Origin: Oscillatoria sp. CS-180
GTDB taxonomy: Bacteria > Cyanobacteriota > Cyanobacteriia > Phormidesmidales > Phormidesmidaceae
NCBI RefSeq assembly: GCF_028330965.1
Contig: NZ_JAQMUB010000100.1
Coordinates: 45,906-109,905, forward strand
Length of the DNA: 64,000 bases
Reading direction: 5' to 3'
The notes under the pieces are model-generated. The model was not told where the DNA came from. It saw only the letters and a program-made list of their open reading frames with translations, and made no database searches. The number at the start of each line of letters is the position of its first letter. The stretch's first letter is position 1. The position numbers and the translations under genes are program-made. Below are positions 33,990 to 43,166 of the stretch, piece after piece.

Positions 33990-35075
33990 CTATTCTTTAA
34001 ATTTTTCGGCTTCAGGATTGACAATATTACTCCAGCGATAGTCCATGTAGTTTGCAAATGCCAGGACAACCCCATTCCACTGTCTGCGACGCGCAACATA
34101 TTTATCTGCGCCTATTGCCAAATCCGGGACGGTTTTGACGTCATAACTTTGGAGCAGCGAACTTGCTCGTAAATAGCGCGATCGCCACTCTTTCTCAAAT
34201 GCAGGTTGATCAAGTTTGTCCTGTCCTAAAAAAGAATCTGAGAGCTGAAACAGCAGGTCAAGTCCGCTACTTTCTAGTTCGTTAACAGCAGAAGAATTAA
34301 TAAACGGCCCGTACTCTTGAGGATGCAGGGCGGTTTTGATTAATGTTGCCAAGTCAAGGCTGACTAGAGCGATGCGGGCTAGAGAATACTGCACTTCCTG
34401 AAAGCGAAAATAGTGCAGGATGGGATAGGCATGATGCGATTCTAAAAGAAACAGCAAATCGCGGCTGATGCTGGAAATGTCTTCAAAAGCCGTTTCAAAG
34501 CGATCGTAGCCCTTGAGTTGGGCCAAGAATAATCCAGCATCAGCTTCGCTGCCTGAGCGATGAAAGAGGCTCAACGCAAAGGTGTTACGCCTAGTAAGGG
34601 CGCTGTAGACAGACAATAAGTAGGTCAGCGACGCGGTAAAAACGGAAAAACCAACCGCTGACTCAAGAATCGTAATCAACTTCCAGAGATTCGTTTTTGG
34701 GACGAGATCCCCAACTCCTAATGTCGTTAAGGTAAAACCGCTGTAGTAAAGCGCGGTCGAGAAATCAGTGGGTGTTTGACCCTGGCTGGCCTGAATGCCA
34801 CTCCCCAAAGTCGGCCAAATCAGCAAGGCAAACCCCAAAATTAAGCTGCACACCCAGATAAAAACAATCAAAATCAACAAGGTTGGCCCGCAGTAGGACA
34901 AAATCTTGTCGCTCCCCCTAATCGGTACGCGAGACAGATATCGAAATATCTCCCACGTACTTTTGCAGAGCTTTAGGCTCATAACACTTTTGTGGGTGCG
35001 GGGATAGAGCACCGTCAAATAGACATCGATAAGGGCAACAAGAATGATTCCAATGCCTAGAATTTGAGCGAGCAT
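33990..35075 (-). CDS. Two-TM potassium channel family protein
   Basis: 361 residues. TM segments lie at about 2-22, 60-85 and 130-160. The pore helix and selectivity filter FTLTTLGVGDLVP contain the T-x-G-x-GD potassium filter. The C-terminal ~200 residues are soluble and have no recognisable RCK nucleotide-binding motif. Potassium flux across the membrane is expected. It lies between the glutaredoxin-MauE gene and the sulfur pair, all leftward. Its link to metal resistance is not obvious. Confidence 0.82.
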   Translation of the reverse strand: MLAQILGIGIILVALIDVYLTVLYPRTHKSVMSLKLCKSTWEIFRYLSRVPIRGSDKILSYCGPTLLILIVFIWVCSLILGFALLIWPTLGSGIQASQGQTPTDFSTALYYSGFTLTTLGVGDLVPKTNLWKLITILESAVGFSVFTASLTYLLSVYSALTRRNTFALSLFHRSGSEADAGLFLAQLKGYDRFETAFEDISSISRDLLFLLESHHAYPILHYFRFQEVQYSLARIALVSLDLATLIKTALHPQEYGPFINSSAVNELESSGLDLLFQLSDSFLGQDKLDQPAFEKEWRSRYLRASSLLQSYDVKTVPDLAIGADKYVARRRQWNGVVLAFANYMDYRWSNIVNPEAEKFKE

Positions 35076-35154
35076 GTGTGGTTGAAGATACCCCTACGGA
35101 GAACTGATCAGTGTGAGCAGAAGAAGGATGCTCGCTTTCAAACCGGCATCTCCG

Positions 35155-35973
35155 TCAGTCCTTTGCAGACCGCAGCAGTTCAAGCCGCTGCGGTTCTACG
35201 GCAATTTCCCTTTGTCCTTCGAGCCTAGCCGTATCCGACGTTGTTGCAGACACTAGCAACACGGCTCCCATCACAATCATGATGGCGTTTTCTAAAAAAC
35301 TGACGACACCTAGAGGGGCGCTCGAATTCCCCCCTACACAGGCACAGTTGAGCTCTAGCTTGTCAATATAGACGGCTTTGAATACCGAAACGGCACCGCT
35401 TGTCCCCAACAGCAGTGAACCAATTCCCGTTGCGATCGGAGCCACGCCTGATAGAAATCCCAACCCTAGCAGTAATTCAAGAAAAGGAAACGCCCTGCCA
35501 AAAGGTTTCACGCGCTGAGTAATCAGGTCATATTTCTCAAAGCTTTCAACGAAGGATTCCAAATCCATCAGCTTGAGCGAAGCTAGCATCGACAGCGAAA
35601 CTCCCATGAAGCCAGCGGTTCCCAGAGACGCAGCCAGTGAAATTAACGCGGCGGTCGAAAATAGAGCAATCACTGGCGTGTAGGAATACTCAGCTTTCTC
35701 AGCCTCAACGTCAAAGTAGTCCGCTAGGTCGGTATAGCCGCCAATGCGATCGTCGCCAAAGAAAATCTGCGGTGTAGCCGAAACATTATGCTCCGCTTTG
35801 AACGCGTCAACCTCCCCTCTAGAGGTCAATCGATGGTCTTCAAACTCGATATTCTTTTCGTTCAGCAAATTGACCGCCCGCAGCCCCCAAGGACACTCAT
35901 GCTCCGGCATTGACATTCGGTAAACGCGAACAGTCTGGTTAGTTTCTAGTGCTTTTGGCTGGGTAGCAGTCAC
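35155..35973 (-). CDS. Glutaredoxin-MauE/DoxX-like fusion
   Basis: 272 residues. The N-terminal ~95 residues form a glutaredoxin-like domain with a monothiol-type site MPEHECPWG, the cis-Pro in SATPQIFFGDDRIGGYTDL, and the usual GG turn. The C-terminal part has four TM helices (about 105-245) of the MauE/DoxX redox-membrane type and a Cys pair in LNCACVGG facing a loop. Such fusions are thought to move reducing equivalents across the membrane to periplasmic thiols. It sits between DUF305 and the K+ channel gene. This could be thiol maintenance under metal stress. Confidence 0.8.
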   Translation of the reverse strand: MTATQPKALETNQTVRVYRMSMPEHECPWGLRAVNLLNEKNIEFEDHRLTSRGEVDAFKAEHNVSATPQIFFGDDRIGGYTDLADYFDVEAEKAEYSYTPVIALFSTAALISLAASLGTAGFMGVSLSMLASLKLMDLESFVESFEKYDLITQRVKPFGRAFPFLELLLGLGFLSGVAPIATGIGSLLLGTSGAVSVFKAVYIDKLELNCACVGGNSSAPLGVVSFLENAIMIVMGAVLLVSATTSDTARLEGQREIAVEPQRLELLRSAKD

Positions 35974-36021
35974 AGAATTCTCCTTTCGATTGATATGAGG
36001 TAAGCAAAAAGGCGTCGATAT

Positions 36022-36600
36022 CTATTCGGGCGTGGGGGAAAATTCCGGCATTTCTCGCCCGTCTAGCTCATCTTGAGTGGTAACTAAGCCATTCTCTCGA
36101 ATATCAGAAATCAGCCATTCCATCTCTTTAATCTCGCGGCGTTGAGCTTCAATGATTTCGTCTGCCAATTCGCGCACCCGGACATCCTTAATTTGAGCCC
36201 GCTCACTGGTCAAAATCGCGATGGAATGGTGGGGAATCATGCCTTCCATCCAGTCCACATCGCTCACGGTGATTTGACTCCGTACCAGCCATAGCGATGC
36301 GCCAAACAGCACAATAGCGCTTAGAAAAATGGCAACATTTGCTTTCTTGCTCTTATACATATTCAGCATGTACAGGAGCATAATCACCATCATCGCAGCA
36401 CCCATGATGAGTGCCATATAAGCCCTGGTTTCGCTAAACCAAGCGTGACCAAGAATCTCATAAGAATGCAGGTACATCAAGAAAAACATCACAACGATTG
36501 AGGTGCCAATCATTGCGAAGAATTTGACGTAACTACTGGACATTCCTTTGGAATGCTCCGAATCTGCGTGGCTTGAAATTGCACTTTGCTGAGTATTCAT
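36022..36600 (-). CDS. DUF305 membrane-anchored protein
   Basis: 192 residues. Three N-terminal hydrophobic segments (about 25-105) precede a DUF305 four-helix domain with DWMEGMIPHHSIAILTSERA and ELADEIIEAQRREIKEMEWLI. The MIPHH motif is the conserved metal-binding feature. DUF305 includes the cyanobacterial periplasmic copper protein CopM. Here the domain is membrane-tethered and probably periplasmic. It is downstream of the Csp-like gene in the same direction, supporting a copper-buffering role. Confidence 0.88.
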   Translation of the reverse strand: MNTQQSAISSHADSEHSKGMSSSYVKFFAMIGTSIVVMFFLMYLHSYEILGHAWFSETRAYMALIMGAAMMVIMLLYMLNMYKSKKANVAIFLSAIVLFGASLWLVRSQITVSDVDWMEGMIPHHSIAILTSERAQIKDVRVRELADEIIEAQRREIKEMEWLISDIRENGLVTTQDELDGREMPEFSPTPE

Positions 36601-36709
36601 TGCTCTCTACGTGAATTAATGAGGTAAAAAACCAGACTGAAAAGTCTGTTTTGAAGTGCGTGTTAGTAATCTAAAGGTCAGTAATCTTTACACGCTCTGG
36701 CTTCTAAAA

Positions 36710-37102
36710 TTAGTACGCTGGTAGGATGAACAGCACACTTGAGATAACATTGTCGTGAAAAAATTGGCACCGCTTGCACGGTGAAACCTGCCTGAGAGGA
36801 CGCAATGACTGAAACTGTCGCCACTTCTGAGATTTCAGCAAAACGGCGATTCCTACAAAGAGCACGATCGCCGGAATAAGTGCTGCTACGGCTACAGCAA
36901 CAGATGGAAAAGCCGTTACTACCTCTCCTGCAGCATCAGTTTGAATCTCCTGAAAAGTTCTTTCAGAGGGGGAGCTATCTTTCACTCCAGCAGCTTCTAG
37001 CCGCAGGCTAGGCCGGTGGTTGTCAGTTAAGGTCGTGGTTAGTGAGGCTCTACCATGATCTGTAGAGCCTCTGGAGGCATATGACATTTTTCCACTTCCC
37101 AA
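36710..37102 (-). CDS. Unrecognised single-pass protein with CxxC
   Basis: 130 residues with a polar N-terminal half, one TM segment (about 66-88) and a short C-terminal tail PCKRCQFFHDN. Many cyanobacterial membrane proteins end in a C-x2-C-x-F-x3-N motif followed by more cysteines; here the later cysteines are missing (VLFILPAY), so the tail may have been altered. It lies 13 bp after the Csp-like gene. Function unknown. Confidence 0.55.
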   Translation of the reverse strand: MGSGKMSYASRGSTDHGRASLTTTLTDNHRPSLRLEAAGVKDSSPSERTFQEIQTDAAGEVVTAFPSVAVAVAALIPAIVLFVGIAVLLKSQKWRQFQSLRPLRQVSPCKRCQFFHDNVISSVLFILPAY

Positions 37103-37115
37103 GTCCTAGTGAAAC

Positions 37116-37460
37116 CTAAGCAGCGACTGCGCCTACGCCTGCAATCTTGCGATAGGCTTCGGCTGCTGTGCGACAAGCTTGAGCGCACTTCTTACAATGC
37201 TCCATGTCGTACTTTTCACACTCACTAGCGCAGGCCTCGCAAATTTCGGCGCAGGCATTTGCTAACGGAGCGATTGCATAGGAGCCACGCACCATAAGCG
37301 TGGCTAGGCTTCTGCAGGTTTCTCCTGTGTCTAGACACATGCGGGCACATTTCACCATATCTGGATTGCCCATGCAGGCTTCGGCACAGTGTTCGCACTC
37401 CACAGCACAAGCCATCGCTTTATCAAAGCTTGACTGATATTTTTCATGATTCAAAAGCAT
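37116..37460 (-). CDS. Csp-like four-helix copper-binding protein (DUF326)
   Basis: 114 residues from ATG 37460, chosen because GGAG is 7 nt upstream. The protein is a four-helix bundle with rows of cysteines: ACAVECEHCAEAC, CARMCLDTGETC, ACAEICEACASEC and HCKKCAQAC. This is the copper storage protein pattern in which many Cu(I) ions line the bundle core. No signal peptide is seen, so it is likely cytosolic (Csp3-like). It diverges from the Met-rich protein gene across a region with two direct-repeat promoters pointing the other way. Confidence 0.9.
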   Translation of the reverse strand: MLLNHEKYQSSFDKAMACAVECEHCAEACMGNPDMVKCARMCLDTGETCRSLATLMVRGSYAIAPLANACAEICEACASECEKYDMEHCKKCAQACRTAAEAYRKIAGVGAVAA

Positions 37461-37561
37461 AATTTTCTCCAGCAACGATAGCTAATTCGTACTAAGAAAA
37501 CAATTGCTTCCACACCTATCAATGGTAATAAGCCGCATTTCAGTCCTAGGGATTAAAGCTA

Positions 37562-37594
37562 TTTCATCCTGATTTCATAATTCTGTAATAGACT
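37562..37594 (+). promoter_or_regulatory. Direct-repeat promoter, distal, of Met-rich protein gene
   Basis: TTTCAT (37562-37567), N5, TTTCAT (37573-37578), N10, TAGACT (37589-37594). Confidence 0.65.
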
Positions 37595-37630
37595 ATTTGA
37601 CTTCCAACAGCAAACTAGAAATTGCTCATA

Positions 37631-37663
37631 TTTCATCGCCATTTCATAGTTTATCTGTAAGCT
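37631..37663 (+). promoter_or_regulatory. Direct-repeat promoter, proximal, of Met-rich protein gene
   Basis: TTTCAT (37631-37636), N5, TTTCAT (37642-37647), N10, TAAGCT (37658-37663). It is spaced 69 bp from the distal copy, so the gene appears to have tandem promoters of the same class. Confidence 0.68.
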
Positions 37664-37776
37664 AATTAGCGCTGTTATAGCTCATGTGCTGCAACCTTCT
37701 TGTCGCGAATACTTTGCGAATATCTTAGAGACTTTAGTTGTGGCAAGTTAAAAGATTGGATTTTAAGGGAATGACG

Positions 37777-38157
37777 ATGATAGAGTTTTTGAAAAAAGCA
37801 AGTTCAGAGATCGCCCTGATTGCTTTGTTCGGAGTAGGGATTGTGGGCGGACTGACTACTCCTGCCTTTAGTCAAGGTATGCCGCAGGAATCAGATTTGG
37901 AGCAAGAACCTGCCTCAGAAGGCATGATGGAGTCAGAACAGATGCCTCACCAAGGCATGCCCATGCAGATGTCAGGCGAAATGCTGGAGCTGATGGGCGA
38001 GATGCAGCAGCTCATGTCCACCCTGACTCCTGAACAAATGGCGGAGTTTCGTCCCTACATGATGGAGCACCATGCTCGCATGGTTGAAGAGATGCAAGCT
38101 TTGATGGGGCAGTTGCGAACAATCACCGATCAAGCCGAAGAGACGGACACACCCTAG
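37777..38157 (+). CDS. Met/His-rich exported protein
   Basis: 126 residues from ATG 37777. AAGGGA is about 6 nt before this codon but abuts the earlier ATG at 37771. A signal peptide ends near TTPAFSQG. The mature protein is rich in Met, Glu and His: MPHQGMPMQMSGEMLELMGEM, LTPEQMAEFRPYMMEHHARM (given as two separate motifs). Helical and soluble, it plausibly buffers periplasmic Cu(I). It is not a DUF305 member by eye. It stands just upstream of the copZ-copA operon and has two direct-repeat promoters. Confidence 0.8.
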   Translation: MIEFLKKASSEIALIALFGVGIVGGLTTPAFSQGMPQESDLEQEPASEGMMESEQMPHQGMPMQMSGEMLELMGEMQQLMSTLTPEQMAEFRPYMMEHHARMVEEMQALMGQLRTITDQAEETDTP

Positions 38158-38267
38158 TAGCTGGCTCAAATGTCATCTGTCAGCGCATCGTCGCTACTGC
38201 GGGGCATAGCGAAATCTACGCCCTGCGCTCATTTTCTGCAGACGTGCAAACTTCTACCGTCCCCCTC

Positions 38268-38299
38268 TTGACCCTTCAGCCAACTAGAGACCTCAAAAT
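38268..38299 (+). promoter_or_regulatory. MerR-type promoter of copZ-copA
   Basis: TTGACC (38268-38273), a 20-nt spacer and CAAAAT (38294-38299). The first half of the spacer (CTTCAGCCAACTA) closely follows that of the 3541 promoter (CTAAAGCCGACTG), suggesting control by the same MerR regulator. Start codon at 38330 with GGAGG upstream. Confidence 0.55.
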
Positions 38300-38329
38300 A
38301 GAACCATCATTGATATTGGAGGGTTTGTG

Positions 38330-38524
38330 ATGACACTTGATTTGCATGTTCCCGACCTCGCCTGTTCTGCCTGCGCCGGAACTGTGACCAAAGCCGTCCA
38401 CTCTGTGGATGTCACAGCTCAGGTTGTTGCTGATCCGAAGACCAAGCGGGTCAACATCATTACCGAGGCATCAGAAGCCGACATCAAAAGCGCCATTGCC
38501 ACGGCAGGATACACAATCGCGTGA
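38330..38524 (+). CDS. copZ: CopZ-like HMA copper chaperone
   Basis: A 64-residue single HMA domain with the metal loop [11 protein letters not shown] (CxAC) and ending in TAGYTIA. The ATG at 38330 follows GGAGG by 7 nt; a GTG directly before it is less well placed. It would carry Cu(I) to the CopA encoded 10 bp downstream. The metal loop starts with Ala rather than the usual Met before the first Cys, a minor departure. Confidence 0.88.
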   Translation: MTLDLHVPDLACSACAGTVTKAVHSVDVTAQVVADPKTKRVNIITEASEADIKSAIATAGYTIA

Positions 38525-38534
38525 GGATGCCCCC

Positions 38535-40793
38535 ATGGATAGTCAAACCTTTAAGCTACGCGGCATGAGCTGTGCGTCTTGCGCCAGCAACATCGAATCG
38601 GCCATCCGCTCCGTTCCCGGCGTCGAGACCTGTAGCGTCAACTTTGGGGCCGAACAAGCCGTGGTGGCCTACGACGCTAACCGGGTAAGCGCTGCCGATA
38701 TCCAATCAGCGGTTGATGCGGCGGGCTATGGAGCCCAGCCAATTGATGACGATCCCTTGGCGGCTGAAGACGACGCTGAGCGACGCGAGCGAGCCGCACG
38801 AGACCGAGAGCTGAAGCGCAAAGTCATCTTTAGTATGGTGATGAGTATTGTCCTCGTGATTGCAGCGTTGCCTATGATGACGGGGTTAGAAATACCGCTG
38901 ATCCCTGCCTGGATGCACAACCCCTGGCTGCAGTTAGTGCTGACCTTACCCGTAATGGTGTGGGCCGGGAGTGATTTTTTCATCAACACCTGGAAAGCTC
39001 TAAAACACCACTCGGCCACTATGGATACGCTGGTGGCGGTGGGTACTGGCACTGCCTACCTGTACTCGCTGTTCCCGACAGTGTACCCCCAATGGTTTAT
39101 CGATCAGGGGCTGCGACCCGATGTGTACTTTGAGATTGCGGCCATCATCATCGCCCTGATTTTGCTAGGCAATCTGCTCGAAAACCGGGCTAAAGGACAG
39201 ACCTCGGAAGCGATTCGCAAGCTGATGGGGCTACAGGCGAAAACAGCGCGGGTGATCCGCCAGGGTGAACCCATTGATGTCCCCATTTCCGAAGTAGTTT
39301 TGGGAGACACAGTGCTCGTTAGACCGGGGGAAAAGGTGCCGGTCGATGGGGAAATCATTGAGGGCTCCTCGACCTTGGATGAGGCAATGGTGACCGGTGA
39401 GAGTATTCCGGTGCAGAAGCAGGTGGGCGATGAGGTGATTGGAGCTACCCTCAACAAGACGGGGAGCTTTAAGTTTCGAGCGACCCGGGTGGGCAAAGAT
39501 ACCTTCCTGGCTCAGATCGTCAAACTCGTGCAGCAGGCCCAGGGCTCCAAAGCGCCGATTCAACGATTGGCCGATCGCGTCACGGGCTGGTTTGTCCCAG
39601 CGGTGATTGCGATCGCCATTCTCACCTTTGTCACCTGGTTCAACGTCATGGGCAACGTCAGCATGGCTCTGATCACCACTGTGGGGGTGCTGATTCTGGC
39701 CTGTCCCTGCGCCTTAGGGTTGGCAACCCCCACCTCCATCATGGTGGGAACCGGAAAAGGAGCCGAAAACGGCATTCTGATCAAAGGGGCCGATAGCCTG
39801 GAGCTGGCCCATAAGATTCAAACCATCGTGCTGGATAAGACCGGCACCGTGACGCAGGGACAGCCCACCGTTACCGACTACATTACCGTTAGGGGCACCG
39901 CCAATAGTAACGAACTAGCCTTGCTGAAGCTGGCAGGTTCCCTGGAGCAAAACTCTGAGCACCCCTTAGCAGAAGCAGTTGTGCAGTACGCCCAAAGGCA
40001 GGGGGCAACCCTGGTAGACCCAGCAGGATTTGAAGCTGTAGCCGGGAGCGGTGTTCGGGGCCAGGTAGAAGGGAAATGGGTGCAGATCGGCACCCACCGC
40101 TGGCTAGATGAACTGGGTATCGATACCCAACGCCTGAAACCAGAATGGGATCGGCTAGAGTCTGAAGGAAAAACCGCTATCTGGCTGGTAGTGGAAGAGC
40201 AAGTAGAGGCCATTATGGGCATTGCCGATGCCGTTAAACCCTCCTCTGCCAATGCCATTCGCGCTCTGCAAAAAATGGGGCTGGAGGTCGTCATGCTCAC
40301 AGGCGACAACCGACGCACCGCTGAGGTGATTGCCCGTGAGGTGAACATTCAACGAGTCATGGCGGAGGTGCGCCCCGACCAAAAAGCCGATCAGGTGCTG
40401 GCCCTACAGCAAGAAGGCAAGCTCGTGGCCATGGTGGGCGACGGCATCAACGATGCCCCGGCCCTCGCCCAAGCCGATGTGGGGATGGCTATTGGAACGG
40501 GCACCGATGTAGCGATCGCCGCTAGTGATATCACGCTAATTTCCGGCGACCTGTGGGGCATTGTGACGGCGATTCAACTTTCCCGCGCCACCATTCGCAA
40601 CATTCGCCAAAACCTGTTCTTTGCCTTCATCTACAACGTCGCCGGTATTCCCATTGCTGCCGGTATCCTCTACCCGTTATTGGGCTGGCTGCTCAACCCT
40701 GTCATCGCGGGCGCAGCCATGGCCTTCAGTTCCGTGTCAGTGGTCACCAACGCCCTACGACTCCGTAACTTCCGCCCCAAAATTCAGACTTAA
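38535..40793 (+). CDS. copA: Cu(I)-exporting P1B-ATPase
   Basis: 752 residues from ATG 38535. One N-terminal HMA domain (MSCASCASN at about 11-19), eight TM helices with [15 protein letters not shown] (CPC, P1B-1), the phosphorylation site [26 protein letters not shown] and [10 protein letters not shown]. Cu+ or Ag+ export from the cytoplasm is the expected activity; thylakoid versus plasma-membrane location (PacS/CtaA-like) cannot be told. It is followed by a 35-residue peptide gene, a cupredoxin and a multicopper oxidase, so exported Cu(I) could be captured and oxidised outside. Confidence 0.95.
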   Translation: MDSQTFKLRGMSCASCASNIESAIRSVPGVETCSVNFGAEQAVVAYDANRVSAADIQSAVDAAGYGAQPIDDDPLAAEDDAERRERAARDRELKRKVIFSMVMSIVLVIAALPMMTGLEIPLIPAWMHNPWLQLVLTLPVMVWAGSDFFINTWKALKHHSATMDTLVAVGTGTAYLYSLFPTVYPQWFIDQGLRPDVYFEIAAIIIALILLGNLLENRAKGQTSEAIRKLMGLQAKTARVIRQGEPIDVPISEVVLGDTVLVRPGEKVPVDGEIIEGSSTLDEAMVTGESIPVQKQVGDEVIGATLNKTGSFKFRATRVGKDTFLAQIVKLVQQAQGSKAPIQRLADRVTGWFVPAVIAIAILTFVTWFNVMGNVSMALITTVGVLILACPCALGLATPTSIMVGTGKGAENGILIKGADSLELAHKIQTIVLDKTGTVTQGQPTVTDYITVRGTANSNELALLKLAGSLEQNSEHPLAEAVVQYAQRQGATLVDPAGFEAVAGSGVRGQVEGKWVQIGTHRWLDELGIDTQRLKPEWDRLESEGKTAIWLVVEEQVEAIMGIADAVKPSSANAIRALQKMGLEVVMLTGDNRRTAEVIAREVNIQRVMAEVRPDQKADQVLALQQEGKLVAMVGDGINDAPALAQADVGMAIGTGTDVAIAASDITLISGDLWGIVTAIQLSRATIRNIRQNLFFAFIYNVAGIPIAAGILYPLLGWLLNPVIAGAAMAFSSVSVVTNALRLRNFRPKIQT

Positions 40794-40853
40794 AACTCCT
40801 CTCCCCCTGTCTCCGCATCCCCCCATCCCCCCATCCCCTAAAGGATCCTGACC

Positions 40854-40961
40854 ATGACCTACCCCCTCTCCTTCTTCACCCTGCTCGTCGGCGTCGGCTT
40901 CTTACTCGGAGCCCTTTCCGGCATTCTGGGCAATTTCATCATCTTTGGCATCGTTAGCTAG
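40854..40961 (+). CDS. 35-residue membrane peptide in the cop operon
   Basis: ATG 40854 has AAGGATCC about 7 nt before it, and the stop is 15 bp before the cupredoxin ATG. The peptide is almost wholly hydrophobic with spaced glycines (VGVGFLLGALSGILGNF), predicting one TM helix able to pack tightly on another. It is on the same strand and tightly spaced between copA and the cupredoxin gene, so it may be a small CopA-associated subunit. The C-rich run just upstream (40800-40850) has no evident function. Confidence 0.55.
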   Translation: MTYPLSFFTLLVGVGFLLGALSGILGNFIIFGIVS

Positions 40962-40976
40962 CTTAGGAGGTCTACC

Positions 40977-41543
40977 ATGCGTTGTTTTCACAAACTAGCC
41001 TTGAGTAGCTTGACCAGTGTGGGGCTGCTTCTTGCTGTGGCTACTGGCTCTCCGGCTCAAATGACCCATGAGTCGATGTCTGAGTCTAACGGTGGATTTC
41101 GCCGGATTGAACAGCCGCTGTGGACAAAAGCCTTAGTCACGACAGGTGGTTTAGGGTTAATCGGGCTAGAGCTTTGGTGGTTTGTCTTCAGTCAATCCAA
41201 GTCGAGTCAAGCCAAGGCCCAAGACGGCATGCAGGAAATCACGATTGAGGTAGATGGCGGTTACGACCCAAACCAAATAGTGGTGCAAGCGGGTTTACCC
41301 GTGCGGCTCAACTTCCATCGGACTGACCCCAGTAGCTGCCTAGAAGAGGTTCGCCTCCCGGACTTTCGCATCGCTAAAGCCCTGCCGGTAAATCAAACTA
41401 CCGCGATCGAGTTCACCCCTGATGAACCTGGACGGTATGAATTTGCCTGCGGCATGAATATGTTCCGAGGCACCGTCGAGGTTGTGGAAGACTCGATGAA
41501 AACCAACTCTACCGATTTGGCAACAGCAGCCAAATCCCCTTGA
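40977..41543 (+). CDS. Membrane-anchored cupredoxin
   Basis: 188 residues starting after AGGAGG. A signal peptide (about 1-28) and one further TM segment (about 55-74) place the C-terminal cupredoxin domain (about 88-172) outside the cytoplasm. It has SSCLEEV and YEFACGMNMFRGTV, whose Cys, Met and nearby residues would form the copper site in place of a normal type 1 His-Cys-His-Met set. It precedes the multicopper oxidase gene and could accept Cu(I) from CopA. Confidence 0.82.
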   Translation: MRCFHKLALSSLTSVGLLLAVATGSPAQMTHESMSESNGGFRRIEQPLWTKALVTTGGLGLIGLELWWFVFSQSKSSQAKAQDGMQEITIEVDGGYDPNQIVVQAGLPVRLNFHRTDPSSCLEEVRLPDFRIAKALPVNQTTAIEFTPDEPGRYEFACGMNMFRGTVEVVEDSMKTNSTDLATAAKSP

Positions 41544-41600
41544 TTGAGACATCCGAATCTTCTGCTTTGGTGTTTCAACTTCCAGTTCTACAGCAGTTTC

Positions 41601-43064
41601 ATGACAGTCACGAAAACAATACGGCGACGAGAATTTTTGGGATTAAGCCTGGGAGCGACAGGGGCAGTGCTGCTATCGCAGTGCTCCCGAGGAGCATCAC
41701 CATCCTCTGCGCCGAGTTCGGCCTTGGCCCAGGCTGCGGTTTACAGCAGTGAAGGCGGACTGCTCAGCTTCGATCTGGTGGCTGAGGAGCAAAGGGTGAA
41801 GCTGGGCAGCCGCAACGCCAACCTGCTCACCTACAACGGTCAGGTTCCCGGCCCGCATCTGGAGGCCAACCCCGGCGACACGGTGCAGATTCACTTCACC
41901 AATCGGCTGAGCCAGCCCACCAATCTCCACTATCACGGCCTCCATATTCCCCCCACCGGCTCTGGGGACAACGTCTTTCTCGAAATCCCGCCCGGTGAAA
42001 GCCATACCTACGAGTTCCAAATTCCTCAAAACCATCCCGCTGGCACCTTCTGGTATCACCCCCACTACCACGGGCTGGTGGCAGAACAACTGTTTGGCGG
42101 GTTGGCTGGGCTGTTTGTGGTGCGCAGCGAGCTGGACGAAATCCCCGAAATCCAAGCGGCGCAGGAGGCATTTCTCGTCCTCAAAGACTTTGCCCTGGAC
42201 CGCAGCGGCAATATTCCCAATCCCGGTCATATGGCTCAGATGACCGGGCGCATCGGCGATCTCCTAACCGTCAATGGGCAGTTCAATCCATCGCTGGAGA
42301 TCCCTCAAGGGGGACTGCTGCGGTTGCGGCTGCTGAATGCGTCAACATCGCGCTTCTTCCAGCTGTCGCTGGAGGAGCATCCGTTTTACCTGATTGCCAC
42401 TGATGGCGGGGCGATCGCAGCTCCCGTTGAACTCAACGACCTGGTGCTAGCTCCCGGCGAACGGGTTGAGGTTCTCGTCAAAGCCGACCGCGACCCCGGC
42501 CAGTATCGCCTGCTCAACCAGCCCTTCAACCCTGCCCAGGGAATGATGGGCGGCGGCATGATGGGTGGCGGCATGATGGGCGGTTCGCAAAATCGCAGTA
42601 CTACCGAAACCGTCGCGACCCTGGCCTACAACGGCAGCACCGAGCCACTCCCGTTGCCCGATCAACTCATCGCCATAGATTCTCTGCCTGAGCCCCAAAC
42701 GACCCGCCAGTTCACCCTCAATCACGGCATGGGTATGGTGTTTTTGATTAACGGCAAAGCCTTCGACCATGACCGCATCGATACTCAGGTGTCGCTCAAC
42801 ACCGTCGAAGACTGGGAAATCATCAACACAGGGACAATGGCCCATCCTTTCCACGTTCACATCAATAAGTTTCAGGTGCTCAGCCGCAACGGTCAGCCTG
42901 AGCCCTATGCCGCGTGGAAAGATGTGGTGTCGGTGAGTCCCGGTGAGAGCGTTCGCCTGCGCATCCCCTTCCGCGACTATGCCGGTAAAACGGTCTATCA
43001 CTGTCATGTCCTCGATCACGAAGACCGGGGCATGATGGGAGTTTTGGATATTCAGCAGGTTTAA
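41601..43064 (+). CDS. CueO-like multicopper oxidase
   Basis: 487 residues from ATG 41601. A twin-arginine lipoprotein signal (TIRRREFLGLSLGA, then LSQC) exports the folded enzyme. Three cupredoxin domains carry the four copper-binding segments: LHYHGLHIP, FWYHPHYHG, HPFHVHINKF and YHCHVLDHEDRGMMG. A Met-rich insert (GMMGGGMMGGGMMGG) near residue 315 is like the CueO methionine segment. Oxidation of Cu(I) to Cu(II) with reduction of O2 is expected. It ends the copZ-copA-cupredoxin series. Confidence 0.93.
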   Translation: MTVTKTIRRREFLGLSLGATGAVLLSQCSRGASPSSAPSSALAQAAVYSSEGGLLSFDLVAEEQRVKLGSRNANLLTYNGQVPGPHLEANPGDTVQIHFTNRLSQPTNLHYHGLHIPPTGSGDNVFLEIPPGESHTYEFQIPQNHPAGTFWYHPHYHGLVAEQLFGGLAGLFVVRSELDEIPEIQAAQEAFLVLKDFALDRSGNIPNPGHMAQMTGRIGDLLTVNGQFNPSLEIPQGGLLRLRLLNASTSRFFQLSLEEHPFYLIATDGGAIAAPVELNDLVLAPGERVEVLVKADRDPGQYRLLNQPFNPAQGMMGGGMMGGGMMGGSQNRSTTETVATLAYNGSTEPLPLPDQLIAIDSLPEPQTTRQFTLNHGMGMVFLINGKAFDHDRIDTQVSLNTVEDWEIINTGTMAHPFHVHINKFQVLSRNGQPEPYAAWKDVVSVSPGESVRLRIPFRDYAGKTVYHCHVLDHEDRGMMGVLDIQQV

Positions 43065-43166
43065 TTTGGGGAAATTCGGCTCCATCTATGAGTTTAAGGA
43101 AGCTAAATAATTTTTCAGACAGTCCCGACTTTTAGACAGCGGTTCCAACGCATCTCAATAGAAAAC

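Noticed and set aside
39878..40348. Minus-strand frame opposite copA
   Set aside because: Antisense to conserved P-type ATPase motifs.
41697..42230. Minus-strand frame of 177 codons opposite the same oxidase
   Set aside because: Antisense shadow without ribosome site or domains.
42447..43085. Minus-strand frame of 212 codons opposite the CueO-like oxidase
   Set aside because: It lies entirely antisense to a gene with full copper-site motifs and has no family signature; G+C-rich genes give such frames by chance.
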